From Rhodopirellula bahusiensis (GTDB taxonomy: Bacteria > Planctomycetota > Planctomycetia > Pirellulales > Pirellulaceae), in the NCBI RefSeq assembly GCF_002727185.1, contig NZ_NIZW01000027.1, forward strand, positions 22,452 to 86,451: DNA of 64,000 nucleotides, given 5' to 3'. Of the stretch, positions 36,492 through 45,204 are shown piece by piece. The first letter of the stretch is position 1. Each line of letters opens with the position of its first letter. Made by a program: the position numbers and the translations under genes. The notes beneath the pieces were generated by a model. That model searched no databases, had not been told where the DNA came from, and worked only from the letters and a program-made list of their open reading frames with translations.

Positions 36492-38432
36492 ATGAGTAAA
36501 CACAACCGTTTTCCCGCGTCCTGGTCGGTTCGAGGCTTCGTCCTCGGAGGCGGTTCGCTGGTCCTTTCCACCATGTTGGCGACGACTTCGTCCGCAGCTC
36601 CGCCTTCGGCCGCGGCCGCATTGGGCCTGAAACCGGTGCAGGATGGCGTGGAATATGAACAAGTCGAGTCGAGTGAAATCGAGAAGTGTGAAGTACGCGA
36701 TATCGAACGCGACGATTGGTCGGGTTGGGAAGTTTCAGGCGGAGACGGCACGTTGCTTCGCCGTTTTGCTGACACCAACGGCGACAAAAAGGTCGATTTG
36801 TGGTGCTACTTCCAGTACGGCGTCGAGGTCTATCGGGACGTGGATGCCAATTTCAACGGGAAAGCGGACCAGTACCGATGGATGGGAACTGGCGGAACCC
36901 GGTGGGGCATCGACGAGAATGAAGATGGCCAAATCGACCGCTGGAAGATGATTTCCGCCGAGGAAACCACTCGCGAATTGGTTGAATCACTGGCCGATTC
37001 CGACGGCAACCGCTTCGTGACGCTGTTGGCTTCACCCAAAGAACTTCAAGCCGCCGGCCTGACCGGCGACCGCCTGGAGAGCCTCATCAAAAAGGCTTCC
37101 CGAGCGGCATCCAACTTCAAAAAGTTCGCGGCGTCCCAAAAATCCATCGGCCCAAGGTCGCAGTGGGTTCAGTTCGCCGCCGCGACTCCGGGGATCGTTC
37201 CCGCGGATGACATCGGCGTCAAAAAGGACGTGATGGCCTACGAAAACGCCGTCGCAATGTACGACTCTGAAGGCAAATCCGGCCAAATGCTGGTCGGAAC
37301 CGTGATCCGAATCGATAATGCGTGGAAACTGGTCGATTTGCCTGTGCTGGCAGAAAACGGCGAACCCATTGCTCAGTCCAACGGCAACTTTTTCACTCCT
37401 GGTGGCATGGCCTCCACGGGCGCCGGCACCTCATCAGCAGGCAACTCAAAGACACAAGAATTGGTGGGTTCTCTCGAAACAGTCGACTCGCAAATGGTCG
37501 GTGAAGGCGATCCAAAGGCACTCGCGAAACTCAACGAACGCCGAGCTGACATCGTCGAAAAGCTGATCGATGCAGCCGAAACCCCTGCCGAACGCGAAAC
37601 TTGGACGCGTCAATTGGTCGACACCGTGAGTGTTGCGACGCAAAGCGGGACCTACCCCGGTGGCCTCAAACGCTTGAAAGAGTTGGCCGCTTCCTTCCGA
37701 AAATCCAAAGGCACCCAATCTGATGCGATGCGTGCCTACACCGAATATCAGCTGATCGGGACCGAGTACATCGCTCGCCAAACCGAAGACGCTGACTTCG
37801 CCGAGAACCAAGTTTGGTGGCTGGAACAGCTCACCGAATTCGCCGATCAATACCCACGAGCTCCCGAAACAGCCGCTGCAAAATTGCAATTGGCTCTCAG
37901 CAAAGAGTTCGAAGACAAAGAAACCGAAGCCCTCCGGTTCTACAAAGAAGTCGCTCAAGATTTCCGCGGAACCGAAGCGGCCGAACGTGCCGCCGGCGCG
38001 GTTCGTCGCCTGGAATCCGAAGGCAAAGAAGTCGACCTCGAAGGCCGCACCGTTCAAGGAAAAGCCTTCCGTCTAAGCGGCCTTCGCGGTCGTCCGGTCG
38101 TACTTCATTACTGGGCCACTTGGTGCGATCCCTGCAAGAACGACATGAAATTGCTGCGTGGTTTGCAAGCTCGCTACCAACGCGCGGGCCTGCAAATCGT
38201 GGGTGTCAACATCGACAACCAACGCGAACAAGCGGCTGAATTTTTGAAGACCAACGCCTTGCCTTGGGTGCATTTGCACGAAGACGGCGGACTCGAAGGC
38301 AGCCCGCTGGCCAAGCAGTTTGGCGTGCAAACTTTGCCGACCACGATGCTGATTGACTCCAAAGGACGAGTCGTCGACCACAACATCGGAGCCGCTGAAT
38401 TGGACGACGCGATTGAGAAATTGTTGAAGTAA
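36492..38432 (+). CDS. Exported protein with C-terminal TlpA-like thioredoxin domain
   Basis: The 646-residue product has a signal peptide (GFVLGGGSLVLSTMLATTSSAA) and an N-terminal region with repeated Asp-rich turns such as DTNGDKKVDLW, DVDANFNGKADQY and DENEDGQIDRW that resemble calcium-binding loops. A helical tetratricopeptide-like middle follows (about 330-520). The C-terminal thioredoxin fold starts GRTVQGKAFRLSGLRGRPVV, has the redox motif WCDPC (Cys545, Cys548) and the cis-proline FGVQTLPTTMLID. It probably acts as a periplasmic thiol oxidoreductase. ATG 36492 is preceded by AGAAGG at 36471-36476, rather far. The rRNA promoter lies divergently 200 bp upstream. Confidence 0.85.
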   Translation: MSKHNRFPASWSVRGFVLGGGSLVLSTMLATTSSAAPPSAAAALGLKPVQDGVEYEQVESSEIEKCEVRDIERDDWSGWEVSGGDGTLLRRFADTNGDKKVDLWCYFQYGVEVYRDVDANFNGKADQYRWMGTGGTRWGIDENEDGQIDRWKMISAEETTRELVESLADSDGNRFVTLLASPKELQAAGLTGDRLESLIKKASRAASNFKKFAASQKSIGPRSQWVQFAAATPGIVPADDIGVKKDVMAYENAVAMYDSEGKSGQMLVGTVIRIDNAWKLVDLPVLAENGEPIAQSNGNFFTPGGMASTGAGTSSAGNSKTQELVGSLETVDSQMVGEGDPKALAKLNERRADIVEKLIDAAETPAERETWTRQLVDTVSVATQSGTYPGGLKRLKELAASFRKSKGTQSDAMRAYTEYQLIGTEYIARQTEDADFAENQVWWLEQLTEFADQYPRAPETAAAKLQLALSKEFEDKETEALRFYKEVAQDFRGTEAAERAAGAVRRLESEGKEVDLEGRTVQGKAFRLSGLRGRPVVLHYWATWCDPCKNDMKLLRGLQARYQRAGLQIVGVNIDNQREQAAEFLKTNALPWVHLHEDGGLEGSPLAKQFGVQTLPTTMLIDSKGRVVDHNIGAAELDDAIEKLLK

Positions 38433-38456
38433 ACTTCGCCGTCACAGTCAAATTCG

Positions 38457-38492
38457 ATCGGTGAGCAACCTGGGTTGCTCACCGATTTTTTT
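38457..38492 (+). terminator. Strong terminator after the thioredoxin-domain gene
   Basis: A perfect 13-bp stem (38457-38469 / 38474-38486) with a 4-nt loop runs into seven T residues. It lies 25 bp after the stop and separates two converging genes. Confidence 0.9.
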
Positions 38493-38528
38493 GCGCACTC
38501 AGCCTCGAAACTCGACCGTTTCCAACAC

Positions 38529-39416
38529 TCAAACGTCGTCGCCAACGACCAAACCGTCTTCGGAAATTCGGTACGGAACGATCGATTCCTCGCAGAAACT
38601 GCCTCGATGTTTCGCGACACAAAGGGCCCGTCCCATCTTATTTCCGTCGCGAGTCTTGCCCATCAAAATGATCGTGTTGGCATTGGACAGCACGTCCCCA
38701 CTCTGAATTGGCCGAGCGATCAAGTCGTCCAACATGACCTCGTGCGAAGTCGCCAGCAACAGGCTTCCCAGCGTTCGATGATCGTAGGCATGAGCCTCAA
38801 TCCGATCGGCATTTTCTCGAAAATGAACCCGAAACAGATCCCTGGCCAGCCAATCATGTTCCTTACGCAGGATTTGATTCTGGATGTATTCGATCAGCTC
38901 GAATTGAATCGACTCAGCCGCCCGATCCACCGGTTCCACCCCATCGATCACAACCCGCCGGACACCGTGAGCGAAGTTGCCGTAGAAAAATGCAATCGCG
39001 CGGTCCAGCTTCTTGGCCCGCTCGTACGACCAACGACGCCAATCATCCGCGTCCATGTCCGAGGAAGTGACTCGGCGGCCTGAATCGCGAAACAGATGCA
39101 TGCTGTCGCGACGCGTTTTTTCGCGGTCCCATACTTCACTCAGAATGACAGGTTCGTCGGCGGACGCCTCGGACAACTGCCATTCACCCAGCCGCTCCGC
39201 ATACTCGAAGTGATTTTGAGAATCACCTCGGGCGGTCAGATCAAACACAACACCGCGCTGGCCTTCCTGAAGCTGCCCGTGCTTGGCGAACTGGATGCCA
39301 AGCTGTGTTTTGCCGATTCCGGTTGCTCCCAGAACGACAGTCATCGTCCCGGGCAACAAGCCTCCTCCCAGCATCTCGTCCAAGGCTGGGATTCCTGTTT
39401 GCAGTCTCTGACTCAT
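38529..39416 (-). CDS. KaiC/RecA-superfamily ATPase
   Basis: The 295-residue protein begins [20 protein letters not shown], a KaiC/RadA-type start, with Walker A GATGIGKT at 30-37 and Walker [12 protein letters not shown]. Its RecA core is a single domain, with a charged insert around 95-140 ([16 protein letters not shown]). It lacks the zinc finger and Lon-like domain of RadA, so it is not a recombination mediator of that type. Related proteins act in signalling; the role here is unknown. The frame is open to 39533, but the ATG at 39416 fits the family start. An FAD oxidase gene lies just upstream on the same strand. Confidence 0.78.
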   Translation of the reverse strand: MSQRLQTGIPALDEMLGGGLLPGTMTVVLGATGIGKTQLGIQFAKHGQLQEGQRGVVFDLTARGDSQNHFEYAERLGEWQLSEASADEPVILSEVWDREKTRRDSMHLFRDSGRRVTSSDMDADDWRRWSYERAKKLDRAIAFFYGNFAHGVRRVVIDGVEPVDRAAESIQFELIEYIQNQILRKEHDWLARDLFRVHFRENADRIEAHAYDHRTLGSLLLATSHEVMLDDLIARPIQSGDVLSNANTIILMGKTRDGNKMGRALCVAKHRGSFCEESIVPYRISEDGLVVGDDV

Positions 39417-39439
39417 GGTGCGTCCGTTCGCGTGGGAAT

Positions 39440-40918
39440 TCACTGATTCAAAAGCAAATGCTCGGCAGCAATTCGACCACTGTCCATGGCCCCTTGAATG
39501 CTGGGCGTTTGGCAGTGGTCGCCTGCGATCCACACCCCTGCCCTGCTCTGCCCTGCCCTGCTCTGCCCTGCCCTGCTCTGGCTTGCCCTGCTCTGGCTTG
39601 CCCTGCTCTGGCTTGCCCCGTCGTCATCAGCAGAAGGCATTCCGCTGGATTGCGTTTCGGGTTCAGACACATTGCCATCTGCCGAGTTCGCCCGCCGCCA
39701 ATCTTCCCACGCGGGTGACTTCACAATCGTGTCCAGCGACATCTTGGGCAGCGAATACGGGACATGAAAAACACGCAGCAATCGCCACCGCATCGCGTCC
39801 TCACCAAACCAATCTTTCAATTGCGATCGCACACGCGAATCGAGGGCCTCATCGTCCAAACCATCCGCTGGCTCGTGATTGCTGTCGACACTGACCGATA
39901 TCAACGCTTTTCCAGGCGGTGCGTACGTCGGCGCAACATCGCTCAACACAACCGCACTCTGAATCGGCCCCGACTCATCGCCTCGCAACATCAGCGTCCG
40001 ATGAGAATCCGGTGACCGGTCCGCGGCGTAATACAAATTGGTGGTGCCCAGCCACGGAGTCGCCATGGAATCCATCCCCAACAACCTCGCCGCCGCTCCC
40101 GCGGGCGTCGCGATCACCAGATGCCTGCACATCACCGCTGCACCATCGGACAGCACCACCCGGTGCCTGGCGTGATCCGGCGACTCACCCTCAAACGCGG
40201 TCCACTCGGATTCAGACAGCGGTTCGACCGACTGCACCGTGGTTTGATATTGAATCGATCCACGCGGCAATCCCTCGGCTAATTGACGCGGGATCGCCCC
40301 CATCCCATCGGCGGGAATCGCGATTTCGCCGCCGGCAAACATCCGAAAAACGAACTCCAACATTCGGCTGCTGACAGACAGCGATTCGTCCAAGAAAACT
40401 CCGCCCAGGAAAGGCCGAAAGAACTGGTCGATGATCCGTTCGCTGAAGCCATCCGACTGCAAGCGATCCTGGGTCGACGTCGACGATCGCTCATACAAAT
40501 CTTGCAGGGAACCACGCAAACTCGCCCGTCGCAGCTTCGCAATCCGCAGCTTATCGACCAAGGAACCAACCGGGTTCATCGCGGACGCAATCGCACGCGC
40601 GGGCCTGCGCCAGGGATCACCCAAGAGTCGGAATTGCCCCTTTTGCCGGACCAAGGCTCCGGGCTCAAACGAACACAATCGCAGCGCGTCGTAGTCCAAG
40701 AATTGCTGACAAGCCGGGTACGCGGTCAACAGAACTTGAAAGCCATGATCGAGCGTGAACCCGTCCACCACATCGCTGCGAACCCGTCCGCCCACACGAT
40801 CGGTTGCTTCCAAGATTCGAAATTCGCGACCGGCATCCGCCAACACGCGACCACAAGTCAGCCCGGCCAATCCTCCACCAATGATCAACGTTTCAGTGAA
40901 TGATTCCGAATCACTCAT
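39440..40918 (-). CDS. FAD-dependent amine oxidase / desaturase-like oxidoreductase with minisatellite insert
   Basis: The 492-residue flavoprotein has the dinucleotide-binding motif [20 protein letters not shown] (residues 11-30) and the GG-motif [22 protein letters not shown] middle domain contains [15 protein letters not shown] and a C-terminal FAD motif reads [20 protein letters not shown]. It resembles protoporphyrinogen oxidase and carotenoid desaturase relatives; the substrate is unknown. Just before the C-terminal FAD motif (about residues 434-460) sits a run of pentapeptides (ASQSR and AGQSR), encoded by a 15-bp tandem repeat. The ATG overlaps the upstream MBL gene's stop (ATGA), so the genes are coupled. 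Confidence 0.82.
   Translation of the reverse strand: MSDSESFTETLIIGGGLAGLTCGRVLADAGREFRILEATDRVGGRVRSDVVDGFTLDHGFQVLLTAYPACQQFLDYDALRLCSFEPGALVRQKGQFRLLGDPWRRPARAIASAMNPVGSLVDKLRIAKLRRASLRGSLQDLYERSSTSTQDRLQSDGFSERIIDQFFRPFLGGVFLDESLSVSSRMLEFVFRMFAGGEIAIPADGMGAIPRQLAEGLPRGSIQYQTTVQSVEPLSESEWTAFEGESPDHARHRVVLSDGAAVMCRHLVIATPAGAAARLLGMDSMATPWLGTTNLYYAADRSPDSHRTLMLRGDESGPIQSAVVLSDVAPTYAPPGKALISVSVDSNHEPADGLDDEALDSRVRSQLKDWFGEDAMRWRLLRVFHVPYSLPKMSLDTIVKSPAWEDWRRANSADGNVSEPETQSSGMPSADDDGASQSRASQSRASQSRAGQSRAGQSRAGVWIAGDHCQTPSIQGAMDSGRIAAEHLLLNQ
39538..39618. repeat. 15-bp minisatellite inside the FAD oxidoreductase gene
   Basis: On the plus strand two closely related units alternate in blocks: CCCTGCTCTGCCCTG-type copies followed by at least three CCCTGCTCTGGCTTG copies. 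The period of 15 bp keeps frame and encodes five-residue units. Length polymorphism by slippage would add or remove whole pentapeptides. Confidence 0.85.
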
Positions 40919-42258
40919 ATCAAGTGATAACCTTTTGCTGTCAATTTTTGAGTCAACGCCCGCTTGGCCGCGTAGTCGCCGTGCACCAACCGAATCTCCT
41001 TGGGTGCATCGGCCATTCCATCGACCAACGCGATTAAATCTTCTTGGTCACCGTGAGCCGAATACCCGGTCAGTCGATGCGTCTTGGCTCGCACATCATA
41101 GCGTCGTCCGTCCAAACGCACCCAATCACTGCCGCGTGAAATGTAATTTCCGGGCGTGCCTCCCGCTTGATAACCAGCGAAGACGATGTCGGTTTGCTCC
41201 TCGCCAATGAATTCCTTCAAGTAGTTGACCACCCGGCCTCCCGTGCACATTCCACTTCCGGCAATCACCACCGCGGGCAGGTTGTGTTTGGACAGATAGC
41301 GAACGGTTTCTTGGTGTTCGGAATGGCTGCCCACCGTCGTGAGATTTTCGAAGACCAGTGGTTGATCGTCGGTTTCCAAAGTCACCTGAGCTTCTTCGCC
41401 CCAGTGTGATTTCATTTCCTTGTAAAGCGCAGTGAATCGCGAAGCGAGCGGTGAGTCGACAATGACATCCACCCGCTTCATCAGCGTTCGATGCTCGGTT
41501 TCTTGAATGTGTTCGAAGATGGCGTTGAGCTCGTACAGCAACGCCTGTGTACGACCGAGCGAAAAGGCGGGCACGATCGTCACACCTGAATCGTGAAGTG
41601 TTCGCCGGATGACTTGCTCCAGCTCCGCTTTGCGATCGGCCTTGGGTGGATGCAACCTGTCCCCGTAAGTGCTCTCGAGCACCAACAAGTCCGCTCGCTC
41701 GGGACTGACCGGCGGATTCAAAAGCGGGTTGGTTCCCGCACCCACGTCACCACTGAAAACCGCTCGCCGACCGTCCTTCAGTTCGACTTCGAACATGGTC
41801 GATCCCAGCACGTGACCGGCCGGCAACAACCGGACCTTGACGCCGCCCGGACAATCGTGCCATTTGTGGTAGGAAAGCGGCACCAACTGCTTGCGAATTT
41901 GGCCCAAGAATTTCTTGATCAATCGCTTGGAACGTGTGAACCCGATCTTCAACGCGTCTTCCATCACCAGCGGCAATAACTTCGCCGTCGGAACGCTGCA
42001 CAAAATCGGCCGGTCAAATCCAGCGGGCAGCAGATACGGAATCCGGCCTGCGTGATCGATATGCACATGGGTCAGCAAAAGTGCCTCGATGCCTCGAAGC
42101 GAAAACTCAATCTCGGGGTTGGGCTTCTTCCGTGCGTCTTCGCCTTGGAACGTGCCACAGTCGACCAACAGGCTCTTGGAATCATCGATCCAAAGTTGGT
42201 GACAAGAACCAGTGACACCTTCGTGTGCACCGTGGTGAACCAATTTCATAAGCGACAT
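40915..42258 (-). CDS. MBL-fold / beta-CASP hydrolase (RNA-specificity domain type)
   Basis: The 447-residue product has a metallo-beta-lactamase domain with the zinc motif LLTHVHIDHAGRIP and further ligands in LLPAGHVLGSTMFE and AVFSGDVGAG. A beta-CASP domain follows (LVLESTYGDR, PAFSLGRTQALLYELN, VIVDSPLASRFTALY, VVIAGSGMCTGGRVVNYL), and a C-terminal RNA-metabolising segment reads HRLTGYSAHGDQEDLIALVD. The architecture matches CPSF73-like RNA endonuclease/exonuclease relatives, so a role in RNA processing is likely. The first ~65 codons of the longer frame have no similarity; ATG 42258 (or 42249) fits MKLVHHGAHEGVTGS. It is coupled to the FAD oxidase. Confidence 0.87.
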   Translation of the reverse strand: MSLMKLVHHGAHEGVTGSCHQLWIDDSKSLLVDCGTFQGEDARKKPNPEIEFSLRGIEALLLTHVHIDHAGRIPYLLPAGFDRPILCSVPTAKLLPLVMEDALKIGFTRSKRLIKKFLGQIRKQLVPLSYHKWHDCPGGVKVRLLPAGHVLGSTMFEVELKDGRRAVFSGDVGAGTNPLLNPPVSPERADLLVLESTYGDRLHPPKADRKAELEQVIRRTLHDSGVTIVPAFSLGRTQALLYELNAIFEHIQETEHRTLMKRVDVIVDSPLASRFTALYKEMKSHWGEEAQVTLETDDQPLVFENLTTVGSHSEHQETVRYLSKHNLPAVVIAGSGMCTGGRVVNYLKEFIGEEQTDIVFAGYQAGGTPGNYISRGSDWVRLDGRRYDVRAKTHRLTGYSAHGDQEDLIALVDGMADAPKEIRLVHGDYAAKRALTQKLTAKGYHLI

Positions 42259-42458
42259 CAGAAGCAAGACAAGGAGAAACGACGCGAGCGGTCCGTCACG
42301 CCACCGCAGCACTTTACCACGCGAGGAACACGTCGAGGGCCCGCAGTGCCCCCAATCCCAGGACGCGGGCAACCCAGTGACCAAACGTGTCACGCACCCG
42401 TCCGATGTCATGTGTGTCGCCGCTTCCCTCCCCTTTCCAACAACCAAGGACACCTCCC

Positions 42459-42821
42459 ATGGCCAAGTTTTACGTTCAATCAGGGACTTTTCGCAGTGTT
42501 GTCGCCGCTGACTCGGCTCGCAAAGCCGCTTTGTGGGCCGTCCACCAAGTCATGCAACAGGTCCTGCCAACCGACGAAGACTCGGGTTCCCTGCCCGCCT
42601 CTGGGTCCAGCCCCACCCCCACCAGCCAGTCGCAAGACAAATCATCCGACCGCCCCGACGGTTCCACACCGGTCGCGGTCTTGGACGGCCGAGTTCGAAT
42701 CAGTGAACGCGGCTACGATCGAAACGATTGTGCTGAGATGCCGACCATGGAGGTGGTCGCGGAGTGGAACCAAATGGTGCTCACACTCGACCGTCTGCAT
42801 CAAATGATGCGGCATGCGTGA
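42459..42821 (+). CDS. Small conserved-type protein of unknown function
   Basis: The 120-residue product starts MAKFYVQSGTFRSVVAADSA. It has a short alpha/beta N-terminal part, then a Ser/Pro-rich linker (about 47-75), then VRISERGYDRNDCAEMPTM and a helical Met-rich end (WNQMVLTLDRLHQMM). No signal peptide or membrane segment is present. The frame extends upstream to 42387, but the ATG at 42459, preceded by CAAGGA, matches the protein-like part. It is divergent from the MBL gene. I do not recognise a family. Confidence 0.62.
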   Translation: MAKFYVQSGTFRSVVAADSARKAALWAVHQVMQQVLPTDEDSGSLPASGSSPTPTSQSQDKSSDRPDGSTPVAVLDGRVRISERGYDRNDCAEMPTMEVVAEWNQMVLTLDRLHQMMRHA

Positions 42822-43019
42822 TGCGAGCAGCTGTCTGACGTGCGCATTTCGAAAACAGATTTACGCACCTGCGCAAGACTCAAAGAAGGCCTCTCGCTAG
42901 CCTATTTCGAAGCAAGCGTTGCCCAAGCGTTTGCCGCCGCGGAACCGCAGTTTCAGACTGACCGCGATCACGAAAAACAGGCCAGCGAATTCCTTCCCTC
43001 CTTTTGCGACGGACGATCG

Positions 43020-44099
43020 ATGAACAACCAACTGCTAACCCGGCATCGTCGCATCGCTCTTTTGACCGATGGTGCTTCGACGCCGTTTCTGGCCAAAACA
43101 GCCATCAGCTTGTTGCGTTACCGGACCGCAGACATCGCCGCCGTGATCGACCGAGAACATGCGGGCAAAACGTCGGCGGAACTCTTTGGCGCAGGCAACG
43201 CTCCCATCGTTTCAACATGGTCACCCGACTTGGGTTGCGACGCGATTTACATCGGCATCGCACCTCCCGGTGGCAAGCTCCCGGGTGCCTGGCGTCCTCA
43301 ATTGGAAGCCGCGATTCGTGCGGGAGTCGATGTGGTTTCGGGACTGCATGACTTTCTTTCCGAAGACAGCGAGTGGTGCGAAATTGCCAAGCAATCAGGA
43401 TCGCACATCGTCGACGTTCGAAAGAACAACTGGAAAGAAACCGCCACCGGCAAACCCTTTCGCGAAGGTTGCGTTCGCATCCACGCCGTCGGACATGACT
43501 GCAGCATCGGCAAGATGGTCACGACGATCGAAATTGACAAAGGACTTCAAGCGGCCGGCAAATCAACTCAGTTTCTGGCGACCGGGCAAACCGGAATCAT
43601 GATTTCCGGCCGTGGCGTTCCGGCGGACTGCGTGGTGTCCGATTTCGTCAACGGCGCCGTCGAGCACTTGGTCCGCGAAAATGACGAAGCCGATTTTCTG
43701 CTGGTGGAAGGCCAAGGCAGCATCTCCCATCCGGCCTACTCCGCCGTCACGCTGGGATTGCTTCACGGCTGCGTACCACAGGGACTTGTGTTTTGCTACG
43801 AAGCCGGCCGCAACGAGGTCAAAGGATTCGATGGATGTGCCATCCCTCCGCTCGAACACCAAATGCGAGCGATCGAACAATTGGCAAGATTGCGAGGTCC
43901 GTCCAAGTTCATCGGCATTTCGGTCAACACTCGAAAGCTGTCGCCTGGCGAGGCCAAACTCGAAGTCGAACGAGCCGAACATCGGTTTGGTTTGCCCGCC
44001 TGCGACGTCTATCGCGACGGTCCCGACAAACTGGTTCGAGCCTCGCTCGAACTGCAAGCAGCATGCGTTCCCAGCGTCCTGCAGGAGACCGGAGCGTGA
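43020..44099 (+). CDS. DUF1611 protein, DgcN-like D-glutamate N-acetyltransferase candidate
   Basis: The 359-residue product is a DUF1611 protein: RIALLTDGASTPFLAKTAISLLRYR at the N-terminus, CDAIYIGIAPPGGKLPGAW, then the P-loop-like HAVGHDCSIGKMVTTIEIDKGL, FLATGQTGIMISGRGVPAD and LLVEGQGSISHPAYSAVTLG. DUF1611 members named DgcN acetylate D-glutamate using acetyl-CoA, working with the dipeptide-epimerase-family racemase DgcA. Here exactly such an enzyme follows with a GTGA overlap, so D-glutamate catabolism is a well-supported inference. I took ATG 43020; a GTG at 42840 extends the frame by 60 residues of unlike sequence. Confidence 0.82.
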   Translation: MNNQLLTRHRRIALLTDGASTPFLAKTAISLLRYRTADIAAVIDREHAGKTSAELFGAGNAPIVSTWSPDLGCDAIYIGIAPPGGKLPGAWRPQLEAAIRAGVDVVSGLHDFLSEDSEWCEIAKQSGSHIVDVRKNNWKETATGKPFREGCVRIHAVGHDCSIGKMVTTIEIDKGLQAAGKSTQFLATGQTGIMISGRGVPADCVVSDFVNGAVEHLVRENDEADFLLVEGQGSISHPAYSAVTLGLLHGCVPQGLVFCYEAGRNEVKGFDGCAIPPLEHQMRAIEQLARLRGPSKFIGISVNTRKLSPGEAKLEVERAEHRFGLPACDVYRDGPDKLVRASLELQAACVPSVLQETGA

Positions 44100-45145
44100 A
44101 GCTGAATCTCTACCCGATCCGCTTGCCGCTTCGAGACCCGTTCACCATTTCGCGTGGAACGATCACTTACCAAGACAGCCTTGTCGTCGAACTGAAACAC
44201 GACGGAATCGCCGGCTATGGCGAAGTCACCGCCAACGACTATTACGGTCACACGATCACCGCGATGAGCGACGCGCTCAACGGATTGAGCGAGGAAGATC
44301 TGGCGATGTGTTTTGATGACTCGCCGGAGAGCAACTGGCTTCACTTTTCCAAACGACTCGGCGGTGACATGTTCTCGCTGTCAGCCTTGGACATGGCCAG
44401 CCATGATTGGCACGCTCGCCACAGCGGATCCACGCTTTGGCATCACTGGGGACTGAAATGGAACTCCGATCTGCAATCCAGCTTCACGATCGGCATCGAT
44501 TCCATTGAGGAGATGAAACGAAAACTGGATGCTGACTCTGGTTGGGACCTCTACAAAATCAAACTTGGCACCGATCACGACCTCGAGATCATCCGTCAAC
44601 TTCGCCAGTGCACCACAGCCACTTTTCGCGTCGATGCGAACTGTGCCTGGTCGGCCCAGCAAACAATCGACTACTCCCAAGAACTTCAACATCTGGGCGT
44701 TCAGTTCATCGAGCAACCCCTGCCCCGTTCCGCGGATGCCGCCGACAAGCAACGTGTCTTGGAAGAATCATCCCTCCCAATCATCGCGGACGAAGACTGC
44801 CAAACCGAAGCCGACCTGGAAACCTGCTTCGAGCTGTTTGACGGAATCAACGTCAAACTCTGCAAGTGCGGCGGGCTGACCCCCGCTCGCAAGATGCTGA
44901 CGGAAGCCAAACGCCGGGGCAAACTGACGATGGTGGGATGCATGGTGGAGTCAGCGGTTGGCATCAGCGGAGCTGCCCAGCTCGCACCGCTTCTCGATTT
45001 TGCTGACTTGGACGGAGCGAATTTGATCTCAGGCAGCCCAACGGATGGTGTCAAAGTTCAGTGCGGCAATCTGCACATGCCAGCCAGACTTGGCATCGGC
45101 GCGGAACTGGTCTCCACCGCCCTGCCCCAGTTTCTAGTTCAGTGA
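44096..45145 (+). CDS. Dipeptide epimerase / N-acetyl-D-glutamate racemase family enzyme (DgcA-like)
   Basis: The 349-residue enolase-superfamily protein starts at a GTG overlapping the DUF1611 stop (GTGA). It has the capping domain LYPIRLPLRDPFTISRGT, and the barrel catalytic set KIKLG (K-x-K), FRVDANCAW (metal Asp), FIEQPLP (Glu), IADEDCQ (Asp) and INVKLCKCGG (Lys). This is the L-Ala-D/L-Glu epimerase subgroup, which acts on murein dipeptides or, as DgcA, on N-acetylglutamate. The neighbour makes the DgcA role likely; muropeptide epimerisation is the main alternative. The start is fixed by the overlap and by the absence of any nearer ATG with family similarity. Confidence 0.86.
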   Translation: MKLNLYPIRLPLRDPFTISRGTITYQDSLVVELKHDGIAGYGEVTANDYYGHTITAMSDALNGLSEEDLAMCFDDSPESNWLHFSKRLGGDMFSLSALDMASHDWHARHSGSTLWHHWGLKWNSDLQSSFTIGIDSIEEMKRKLDADSGWDLYKIKLGTDHDLEIIRQLRQCTTATFRVDANCAWSAQQTIDYSQELQHLGVQFIEQPLPRSADAADKQRVLEESSLPIIADEDCQTEADLETCFELFDGINVKLCKCGGLTPARKMLTEAKRRGKLTMVGCMVESAVGISGAAQLAPLLDFADLDGANLISGSPTDGVKVQCGNLHMPARLGIGAELVSTALPQFLVQ

Positions 45146-45204
45146 ACCAGCTCGTCCATCCTTCGCTTCCTGTGTTTCGATTCACCTAGCCGCACCGCAC
45201 GATC

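Noticed and set aside
39538..39618. Short direct repeats considered as a CRISPR-like array
   Set aside because: The units are 15 bp with no spacers and are translated in frame within the FAD oxidase gene.
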